Source: an uncultured bacterium (GTDB taxonomy: Bacteria > Actinomycetota > UBA4738 > HRBIN12). From it: a stretch of DNA of 10,117 nt. Where the stretch lies: NCBI GenBank assembly GCA_937881155.1, contig CALGFI010000089.1:1-10117 (forward strand), in the 5' to 3' direction. Below, in pieces: positions 1 to 6,382 of this stretch. Both the position numbers and the translations under genes were made by a program. Numbering within the stretch: the first letter of the stretch is position 1; every line of letters begins with the position of its first letter. Under the pieces are notes generated by a model that made no database searches, had not been told where the DNA came from, and worked only from the letters and a program-made list of their open reading frames with translations.

Positions 1-2253
1 CGGTACCGATGGATGCAGGGGAACAATGTGCTGCATCCCATCGGGTGGGACTCGTTCGGGCTGCCGGCCGAGAACGCGGCGATCAAGCGCGGCATCCACC
101 CCAAGGAATGGACGTACGCGAACATCGATCAACAACGACGCTCGTTCCGCCGCATGGGGATGTCGTTCGACTGGTCGCGGCAGTTCAACACGAGCGATCC
201 CGACTACTACCGGTGGACGCAATGGCTGTTCATCCGGTTGTTCGAGCGCGGCCTGGCGTACAGGAAGAACGCGCCCACCAACTGGTGTCCCAAGGACCAG
301 ACGGTCCTGGCGAACGAGCAGGTCATCAACGGCGCGTGCGAGCGGTGCGGCACGCCGGTGGTCCGCAAGGACCTGACGCAGTGGTTCTTCAAGACGACCG
401 AGTACGCGCAGCGGCTGCTCGACGACATGGACCAGCTCGACTGGCCCGAGCGAGTCGTCACCATGCAGCGGAACTGGATCGGGCGGTCCGAGGGCGCCGC
501 AGTCGAGTTCGAGATCGCCGAGACCGGCGACACGGTCGAGGTGTTCACCACGCGCCCGGACACGCTGTGGGGCGTGACGTTCTTCGTGTTCGCCGTGGAG
601 CACCCGCTCGTGTCGAAGCTGGCGGAGGCGGGCGGGACGGCCGGCGAGGCGAAGAAGCTCGCCGACGAGCTCGCGGCAACGCCTCTCACGAACCGAGAGC
701 AGGCGGACAGCCGTGAGGGCGTTCCCCTCGGGGTGCACGCGGTGAACCCCGTCAACGGCGAGAAGGTGCCGGTCTTCGTCGCGCCGTATGTGTTGATGGA
801 GTACGGCACGGGCGCCGTGATGGGCGTCCCCGCGCACGACCAGCGCGACTTCGAGTTCGCGCGTGCGCACGGGCTGCCGATCCGCGTCGTGGTGCAACCG
901 CCTGACGAGCCGCGCGATCCCGCCACGATGACAGAGGCTTACGACCACGAGGGTGTGATGGTGAACTCCGGGCCGTTCGACGGAGTTGGCTCGCCCGAGT
1001 CGATCGAGCAGGTCACGCGGTGGCTCGAGGAACAGGGCCGCGGAAAGCACGCCGTGACGTATCGGCTACGCGACTGGCTGATCAGCCGACAGCGCTACTG
1101 GGGCGCGCCGATCCCCATCGTGCACTGTCCGGTTCACGGAGAGGTCGCCGTTCCGGACGATCAGCTGCCCGTCTTGCTCCCCGACGACGTGGATTTCCAG
1201 CCGGGCGGTGAGTCACCGCTCGCCCGGCATCCGACGTGGAAGCACACGACGTGTCCCGTCGGCGGCGAGGAGGCGGTTCGCGACACGGACACGATGGACA
1301 CGTTCGTCGACTCGTCCTGGTACTTCTTCCGGTACTGCTCGCCACACGAGGAGCGACAGGCGTTCGATCCCGAGCTCGTCGAACGCTGGATGCCCGTCGA
1401 TCAGTACACGGGCGGGATCGAGCACGCGATCCTGCACCTTTTGTACTTCCGGTTCTTCACGAAGGTCTTCCACGACACGGGCCTCGTGAGCTTCGTGGAG
1501 CCGACGCTCCGGCTGATGAACCAGGGCCAGGTGATCTACGGCGGTGCGTCGATGTCGAAGTCGAAGGGGAACATCGTGGAGCCCATGCCGCTCGTCGAGC
1601 GGTGGGGTGCGGACACGATGCGGCTGACGATGTTGTTCGCCGGTCCGTTCGAGGACGACATCGACTGGAAGCTGATCGCGCCCGATCCGGAACGGCGTCC
1701 CGGCGTGAACTCGTGGCTCGGCCGCGTGTTCGCCGCCGTGCAGGAGGCCTTCGACCGCGACGGGGAGGAGCCGGAGGCGCTTCGACGCGTGACGCACCGA
1801 ACGATCAAGGGCGTCACCGAGGACCTCGAGGATTTTCGGTTCAACGTGGCGATCGCCAAGCTGATGGTCCTGACCAACGAGATCCGCTCGGCGCTCGACG
1901 CCGGCGCCGGCGCGCGCGAGGCATGCACCGCGCTCGTGCAGATGATGGCGCCGATGGCGCCGTTCGTCGCCGAGGAGCTGTGGCGTGAGACGCTCGGCAA
2001 CGAGTCGTCCGTCCACATGTCGTCCTGGCCGGCGTTCGACGCGGCGCTGGCGGCCGAGGACTCCGTCGTGCTGGTGGTTCAGGTGGACGGGCACGTCCGT
2101 GACCGCATCGACGTCTCCCCCGACGCGTCCGAGGAGCAGTGCCGTGAGCTCGCGCTGGCCTCCGAGAGGGCGCTCAAGGCGGTCGACGGCCACGAGATCC
2201 GTCGGGTGATCGTGCGGGCCCCGCGCCTGGTCAATCTGGTCACGCGGGGCTGA
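1..2253 (+). CDS. leuS: Leucyl-tRNA synthetase (5'-truncated by window edge)
   Basis: Class I aminoacyl-tRNA synthetase that attaches leucine to tRNA(Leu) in the cytoplasm. The frame is open from base 1 to the TGA at 2251-2253 (750 residues). Its first visible residues (RYRWMQGNNVLHPIGWDSFG) correspond to about residue 60 of other LeuRS proteins, so the true start and the HIGH motif lie outside the window; the ATG at 13 is internal. A possible zinc site (CPKD at 286, CERCG near 340) is followed by the CP1 editing domain, with the threonine-rich TTRPDT segment near 550 and GTGAVMGVPAHDQRDFEFA near 810-870. The catalytic core resumes with RDWLISRQRYWG (about 1070-1105), DSSWYFFRY (about 1310) and the KMSKS loop at 1549-1572. 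The first lysine of that loop is serine (SMSKSKGN). The anticodon-binding helical domain and the small C-terminal domain (VDGHVRDRI to VNLVTRG) are complete. Identification is secure. Confidence 0.97.
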   Translation, partial: RYRWMQGNNVLHPIGWDSFGLPAENAAIKRGIHPKEWTYANIDQQRRSFRRMGMSFDWSRQFNTSDPDYYRWTQWLFIRLFERGLAYRKNAPTNWCPKDQTVLANEQVINGACERCGTPVVRKDLTQWFFKTTEYAQRLLDDMDQLDWPERVVTMQRNWIGRSEGAAVEFEIAETGDTVEVFTTRPDTLWGVTFFVFAVEHPLVSKLAEAGGTAGEAKKLADELAATPLTNREQADSREGVPLGVHAVNPVNGEKVPVFVAPYVLMEYGTGAVMGVPAHDQRDFEFARAHGLPIRVVVQPPDEPRDPATMTEAYDHEGVMVNSGPFDGVGSPESIEQVTRWLEEQGRGKHAVTYRLRDWLISRQRYWGAPIPIVHCPVHGEVAVPDDQLPVLLPDDVDFQPGGESPLARHPTWKHTTCPVGGEEAVRDTDTMDTFVDSSWYFFRYCSPHEERQAFDPELVERWMPVDQYTGGIEHAILHLLYFRFFTKVFHDTGLVSFVEPTLRLMNQGQVIYGGASMSKSKGNIVEPMPLVERWGADTMRLTMLFAGPFEDDIDWKLIAPDPERRPGVNSWLGRVFAAVQEAFDRDGEEPEALRRVTHRTIKGVTEDLEDFRFNVAIAKLMVLTNEIRSALDAGAGAREACTALVQMMAPMAPFVAEELWRETLGNESSVHMSSWPAFDAALAAEDSVVLVVQVDGHVRDRIDVSPDASEEQCRELALASERALKAVDGHEIRRVIVRAPRLVNLVTRG

Positions 2254-2382
2254 ACCGGGTGGCGGTCCATGTGACCGAGGTCACGGCGGCCGCGCCCGGC
2301 ACGCGCTAGCGTTCGGGACGTCCCTCTCACATCCGCGACCGCCGGTGCGGCATGCGCGGGCTCGTCGACGTGAGGGGGCGCG
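2254..2382 (+). promoter_or_regulatory. leuS-comEA intergenic region with CRP-like palindrome and possible promoter
   Basis: This 129-bp gap contains TGTGACCGAGGTCACG at 2270-2285, a perfect GTGACC/GGTCAC inverted repeat around two bases. It matches the CRP/GlxR-family consensus TGTGA-N6-TCACA at every defined base except the last. A TAGCGT hexamer at 2307-2312 (inside the palindrome CGCTAGCG, 2304-2311) fits the actinobacterial -10 pattern TANNNT. If it is the -10, transcription would begin near 2319 and the palindrome would be centred at -41.5, the class II activator position. No good -35 box is visible, which would suit an activated promoter. A short GCCG/CGGC stem lies near 2342-2352, but I see no terminator with a T-tract for leuS. 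The site is seen in the sequence; its function is inferred. Confidence 0.45.
2373..2378 (+). promoter_or_regulatory. Shine-Dalgarno sequence deciding the comEA TTG start
   Basis: AGGGGG ends four bases before the TTG at 2383. An in-frame TGA at 2371-2373 rules out any earlier start, and no ATG or GTG follows before the membrane segment, so TTG is the most likely initiation codon. A TTG start usually lowers initiation efficiency. Confidence 0.6.
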
Positions 2383-3003
2383 TTGCCTGGAGAGTCGATC
2401 CGCGATCGCCTCGCCACGCTGTCGCGTGCGGAGCTCATCGCGCTCGTCGCCGTCGTCGGCGTGACCGTCGCCGGCGCGGGGTTCTGGTACGTGCGTTCGC
2501 TCCCGGCGCCCGTGCGGGTTCGCTCCGGTCCGGCGGAAGCCCTCGTTCCCGCGCCGACCGCGTCCGCGTCCCCGACGACGGTGATCCTGGTGGACGTCGC
2601 CGGGTGGGTTCGACGCCCCGGCGTGTATGAGTTCGCCGAAGGTGCGCGTGTCATCGATGCGATCGACGCTGCCGGCGGCGCTCGACCCGGCGCCGTTCTC
2701 TCGAGCCTCAACCTCGCGGCGCCGCTCGTCGACGGCACGCAGGTATTGGTCACCAAGGAGTCGCAGTCGGCGCCGACGACGGAAACGGGAACCGGGACCT
2801 CGGGCGCTCCGGGTCTCGTCAACGTCAACAGCGCGACGAACGCTGAGCTCGAGACGCTTCCAGGGATCGGCGAGGTGATCGCTCAGGCGATCGTTGATCA
2901 CCGGACCGAGAACGGACCGTTCACGTCGGTCGAGCAGCTCGTCGACGTCAGCGGGATCGGCGACGCGACGCTCGAGAACATCCGGGAGCTCGTCACGGTG
3001 TGA
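2383..3003 (+). CDS. comEA: ComEA-like competence DNA-binding protein
   Basis: Membrane-anchored receptor for double-stranded DNA during natural transformation. It has 206 residues, starts with TTG and has an SD at 2373. Residues 18-37 form one hydrophobic segment (LIALVAVVGVTVAGAGFWYV), an N-terminal anchor placing the rest outside the membrane. A low-complexity Pro/Ala/Ser linker follows to about 65. Residues 66-125 are an SLBB domain (VDVAGWVRRPGVY, GARVIDAIDAAGG). A Thr/Gly/Ser linker leads to the C-terminal helix-hairpin-helix region at 144-206, which has VNVNSAT, the first hairpin LPGIGEVIA (159-167) and the second VSGIGDATLENI (189-200). This SLBB plus HhH order is the standard ComEA plan. 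The stop overlaps the comEC start by four bases, so the two are probably translationally coupled. A candidate CRP-type site lies upstream. Confidence 0.93.
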   Translation: MPGESIRDRLATLSRAELIALVAVVGVTVAGAGFWYVRSLPAPVRVRSGPAEALVPAPTASASPTTVILVDVAGWVRRPGVYEFAEGARVIDAIDAAGGARPGAVLSSLNLAAPLVDGTQVLVTKESQSAPTTETGTGTSGAPGLVNVNSATNAELETLPGIGEVIAQAIVDHRTENGPFTSVEQLVDVSGIGDATLENIRELVTV

Positions 3004-5384
3004 CGGGCTGGCTGCTTCCGGGTCTGGCCACGGCGCTGTGGCTCGGCTTGCTCGTGCGTCCGCTGGTCGGTGAGCGCGCGCCGGTGGTCGTGTGGGTGCT
3101 CGCTACGGCGGTGGCGTTCGGGGCAGCGGTCGGGTGCGCGCCGCGGATCGTTCCGACCCATGCGTTGCAACCGTTGGTTTCGGCGCCGGAGGAAGCGCGG
3201 CTGGTCGACTCGGTCGCTCCGTCGCGCCTGCGGCGTCGGCGCGCTCCGCCGTGGCTCGTTGGTGCACTCGCGCTCGTCGGTGCCTTCACGCTCGGGGTCG
3301 GCTGGGGGAGCGCGCACGCACACCGGATCGAGGGGGCGTTTCTCGCGCGCGTCGCGCCGGCGAGTGTGACCGTCGACGGGTCGCTTCGAACCGATCCGAA
3401 AGTGGACGGCGAACGATGGAGCGCCGTCGCGGACGTCTCGTTCGTGAACGCGGAGGACGTTGCGGCGCGCGTTCGCGAGTCGGTATGGGTCGACGGCCGC
3501 GGCGAGGCGCCGAACGCCGTGCGCGGCGATCGGGTCCGCCTGGTCGGGCGCGCTGTCGTCCCCGACGATGCTGAGTTCGCCGGGTTCCTCTCGAGCCGAG
3601 GTCTGGTCGCGGAGCTCCAGGTCGATTCGGCGACGCGGCTCGGCCCCTCGAGCGTCGCGTTCGTCAGGTGGGCGCAGTCGTTTCGAGCGCTCGTCGGCGG
3701 ATCGATCCGCGAGCTGTTCCCTCCGCGCGAGGCCGGCCTGCTGCTCGGGCTCACGCTCGGCGACGACTCGCTGCTCGATCCGGAGGTCGAACGCGACTTC
3801 CGCGCGAGCGGCCTATCGCACCTGCTGGTGGTGTCGGGCGGGAACGTGGCGATGGTCCTCGCGCCGGTGCTCGCACTCGCGGCGGCATTGAAGCTGTCGC
3901 CGTGGCCGAGGTTCGCGCTCGGCGTGGGGACCGTGGTGTTCTTCGTCGTGCTGACGGGTGCCGAGCCGTCGGTTCTCCGTGCAGGAGTCATGGCCGGTCT
4001 GACGCTGTTCGGCGTGATGCTCGGTCGACCGAGGAGCGCCGCGTCGATCCTGTCGGCGTCGGTGTTCTTCCTGCTCGTCCTCGATCCCGCGCTCGTCTGG
4101 TCGGTGGGGTTCCAGCTTTCGGTCGCTGCGACCGCGGGCATGGTCGCGCTGGCGACGCCGCTCGCCGATCGCATGCCCGTGCTGCCCAAGCCCATCGCGC
4201 TCGCGGCGGGCGCGACGGTCGCCGCCCAGATCGGCGTGACGCCCGTGCTGCTCTACCACTTCAACGAGGTACCGACGTCGACGCTGTTCGCGAACGTGCT
4301 CGCCTTCGCGGCCGTCGCCCCGGGCTTGTTGACCGGACTCGTCGCGGCGTTCGTCGCGATCGTGTGGTTGTCGCTCGGGCGCGTGCTCGCGGCGATCGCG
4401 CTCCTGCCGCTCCGCTACCTCGAGATCCTCGCCGACCACGCCGCTCGGGCGCCGGCTCCGTGGATCACCGGCGGAGGCATGGCGACGCTTGTGCTTGGAC
4501 TGTTGTTCGCCGCCGCGTTCGCGTGGTGGATCCGTTCGGGACGACGACCGCCGCGTTCCGTGATGCTCGCGGGGCTCGTCCTCGTGCCCCTCCTCGTCTG
4601 GTCGACCGCGCTCTCGTCGGGACCGCCGTCGGGGCTCACCGTTCGGTTCTTCGACGTCGGGCAAGGCGATGCGGCAATGCTCACATCGCCGGCGGGCGTG
4701 ACGATGCTCGTCGACGGTGGGCCGGACGAGGCGCAGGTTGCGACGGAGCTCGCCGCACTCGGCGTCAAACGACTCGACGTGGTCGTGGCGAGCCACCCAC
4801 ACGCGGATCACGTCGTCGGTTTGCCCGCGGTGTTGGCCCGCGTACCGGTTGGGCTCTTGATCGAGCCGGGCTGCGCCGACGACTCGCCCGATGGCGAGGC
4901 GCTCGCCGACGCCGTCTCCGATGAGGGGGTACCGGTTCGTCATCCGCGCGCCGGGGAGGTCTTCGTCGTCGAGGACGTCGTCGTCGAGGTCCTCTCGCCG
5001 GATCGGTGTTGGAAGGGCACCGAGTCCGATGCGAACAACGACGCGATCGTGCTCCGCGCGAGCGTCGGTGAGGACACCGTGCTCTTCGCCACCGAGCCCG
5101 AAGAACCCGCACAACAGGTGATGCTCGACGACGGCGTTGATCTGCGCGCCGACGTGCTGAAGGTGCCGCACCACGGCGCCGCGACGTCGCTCGAGGAGTT
5201 CCTCCTCGCGGTCGATGCCGAGCTTGCGGTCGTGAGCGTCGGACCGAACACGTACGGGCACCCGGTACCGGAGGTCCTGGAATGGCTCCGCGACGGGGGA
5301 GCGGAGGTGCTCCGCACGGATCAGGCGGGCGACATCACCGTGTCGTTCTCGCCGTCCGGGCCGCTTGTACAGTTCGCGGCGTGA
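3000..5384 (+). CDS. comEC: ComEC/Rec2 DNA-uptake channel protein
   Basis: Polytopic inner-membrane protein that passes single-stranded DNA into the cytoplasm. The GTG start at 3000 overlaps the comEA stop (GTGA); 794 residues is usual for the family. Residues 4-45 hold two membrane segments and about 86-103 a third, followed by a soluble DUF4131/OB-like domain to about 215. The Competence domain (about 230-500) shows SGLSHLLVVSGGN (271-283) and PSVLRAGVMAG (from 323) among several membrane helices. After the last helices comes a metallo-beta-lactamase-like domain (about 546-790) with VGQGDA (553-558), SHPHADH (598-604) and VPHHG (722-726). The segment where relatives usually have LTGD reads FATE, with Glu699 in place of the metal-ligand Asp. 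The domain is otherwise complete, so it may still be a nuclease with altered metal binding or a partly degenerated one. Identification of the gene is secure; nuclease activity is open. Confidence 0.95.
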   Translation: MTGWLLPGLATALWLGLLVRPLVGERAPVVVWVLATAVAFGAAVGCAPRIVPTHALQPLVSAPEEARLVDSVAPSRLRRRRAPPWLVGALALVGAFTLGVGWGSAHAHRIEGAFLARVAPASVTVDGSLRTDPKVDGERWSAVADVSFVNAEDVAARVRESVWVDGRGEAPNAVRGDRVRLVGRAVVPDDAEFAGFLSSRGLVAELQVDSATRLGPSSVAFVRWAQSFRALVGGSIRELFPPREAGLLLGLTLGDDSLLDPEVERDFRASGLSHLLVVSGGNVAMVLAPVLALAAALKLSPWPRFALGVGTVVFFVVLTGAEPSVLRAGVMAGLTLFGVMLGRPRSAASILSASVFFLLVLDPALVWSVGFQLSVAATAGMVALATPLADRMPVLPKPIALAAGATVAAQIGVTPVLLYHFNEVPTSTLFANVLAFAAVAPGLLTGLVAAFVAIVWLSLGRVLAAIALLPLRYLEILADHAARAPAPWITGGGMATLVLGLLFAAAFAWWIRSGRRPPRSVMLAGLVLVPLLVWSTALSSGPPSGLTVRFFDVGQGDAAMLTSPAGVTMLVDGGPDEAQVATELAALGVKRLDVVVASHPHADHVVGLPAVLARVPVGLLIEPGCADDSPDGEALADAVSDEGVPVRHPRAGEVFVVEDVVVEVLSPDRCWKGTESDANNDAIVLRASVGEDTVLFATEPEEPAQQVMLDDGVDLRADVLKVPHHGAATSLEEFLLAVDAELAVVSVGPNTYGHPVPEVLEWLRDGGAEVLRTDQAGDITVSFSPSGPLVQFAA

Positions 5385-6367
5385 CCCAGCGGAAAGCGAG
5401 TGCGTCGAAGGCCGCGAGGGGACCCATCCACCTCCTGTGGGGTCACGACGACTTCCTCCTTCGCGCCGCGGCCCTCGAGCTCTTCGGCGACGTGCGGCCG
5501 CGAGAGGTCGACGCGGCCGAGTGGGGGGGCGGCGAGATTTCGGACCTCGCGACGCCGTCTCTTTTCGGAGAGGCCCGTGGGCTGCTCGTCTGGAACGCTC
5601 GTGCCCTGCGCGAGGACGCAGTCGCCGAGCTCCGGCGGTACGTCTCGGCGGCCGATCCGAACGCGATCCTCGTCCTCACCGCGACCGTCGGTGAACGCGC
5701 GAAGCCGCCGGCCGGGCTGCTGAAGCTCGTCGAGGGCGTGGGCTCAGCGGCCGAGATACGACTGCAGCGCAAGGAGCTCGGGGGATGGATCGCGAAGCGC
5801 GCCACGGCGACGGGCGTGAACCTCGCCCCCGAAGGCGTCCAGGCGCTCATCGAAACGATCGGAGAGGACCCGGCGGCGCTCGATCAGGCGCTCGAACAGC
5901 TCGTCGCCGCGTTCCCGGGGGAGCGCATCACGCGCGACGTGGTGACGCGGCAGTTCCGCGGCCTCGGTGATCAGCACATGTGGGACCTGTGCGACAAGGC
6001 GTTCGCCCGTGACATGCCGGGCGCGATGCGTTCGCTCCGAACGCTACTCGAGGCGCGGGACGCCGGGCTTCCGATCCTCGGCGCGATCGTCTCGCGCCTG
6101 CGAGACCTGATGCGCGTTCGTTCGTTGCCCGACCGCGTTCCTCTTGCGGACGTCGCGCGGCAGGCCGGTCTGCGTTTCGAATGGCAGGCGAGGCGGTACC
6201 GCGATCAAGCCCGCCGGTTCAGCCTCGATGAGCTCGTCCTGGTGCACGAGCGCGTCGCCTGGGCCGATCGCGCGCTGAAGTCGGGCGCGACCGACGACGT
6301 CGTGATGCCGCTGGTGATCGCGGCGATCGCCGGAGATCCGGCCGACGTTCCGGTGACGCCGATCTAG
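5381..6367 (+). CDS. holA: DNA polymerase III delta subunit
   Basis: Delta subunit of the clamp loader, which opens the beta sliding clamp at primed sites during replication. I take the GTG at 5381, which overlaps the comEC TGA as GTGA and gives 328 residues, close to the usual 330-350. An in-frame ATG at 5282 would add 33 arginine-rich residues lying entirely within comEC and looks spurious. The N-terminal domain opens with HLLWGHDDFLLRAAALELF (17-35), a degenerate nucleotide-binding domain lacking a functional P-loop, as is normal for delta. Domain II includes ELGGWIAKRATATGVNLAPE (132-151) and EDPAALDQALEQLV (162-175). The C-terminal collar domain runs through DAGLPILGAIVSRLRDLMRV (227-246) to ALKSGATDDVVMPLVIAAIA (298-317). 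It is the last gene of the comEA-comEC-holA block and converges with the following gene. Confidence 0.93.
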   Translation: MTQRKASASKAARGPIHLLWGHDDFLLRAAALELFGDVRPREVDAAEWGGGEISDLATPSLFGEARGLLVWNARALREDAVAELRRYVSAADPNAILVLTATVGERAKPPAGLLKLVEGVGSAAEIRLQRKELGGWIAKRATATGVNLAPEGVQALIETIGEDPAALDQALEQLVAAFPGERITRDVVTRQFRGLGDQHMWDLCDKAFARDMPGAMRSLRTLLEARDAGLPILGAIVSRLRDLMRVRSLPDRVPLADVARQAGLRFEWQARRYRDQARRFSLDELVLVHERVAWADRALKSGATDDVVMPLVIAAIAGDPADVPVTPI

Positions 6368-6382
6368 GAACGAACGTCGGTC
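6340..6382. terminator. Possible bidirectional terminator hairpin between convergent genes
   Basis: CCGACGTTC (6342-6350) is the exact reverse complement of GAACGTCGG (6372-6380), separated by 21 bases. In the + strand transcript the stem could extend by a G-U and a G-C pair to 6340/6382. It spans the last codons of holA, the 13-bp gap and the stop codon of the opposite gene. There is no T-tract on either side, so classical intrinsic termination is uncertain; convergent genes in high-GC bacteria often end in such stems. Confidence 0.4.

Noticed and set aside
1213..2193. 326-residue - strand open frame opposite leuS
   Set aside because: Arg/Leu/His-rich shadow of the leuS frame without domain signals.
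2270..2285. The GTGACC/GGTCAC palindrome as a leuS terminator
   Set aside because: A six-pair arm with only two bases between cannot form a normal hairpin loop, and no T-tract follows; a protein-binding operator fits better.
2352..2630. ATG-started 92-residue frame overlapping the start of comEA, considered as a leader peptide
   Set aside because: Arginine-rich shadow composition and no ribosome binding site of its own.
4962..4996. Near-repeat of CGTCGTCGAGG within comEC
   Set aside because: It encodes an ordinary VVEDVVVEV beta-strand stretch; the repetition follows from valine and glutamate codon bias.
2993..5261. Two long - strand open frames (400 and 482 residues) opposite comEC
   Set aside because: Both have skewed composition (Ser/Thr/Arg or Arg/His/Glu), no motif, and lie wholly opposite a secure gene.
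5282..5380. Upstream ATG extension of holA
   Set aside because: The 33 extra residues are Arg/Gly-rich, out of frame within comEC and absent from the family; GTG 5381 with the GTGA overlap is preferred.
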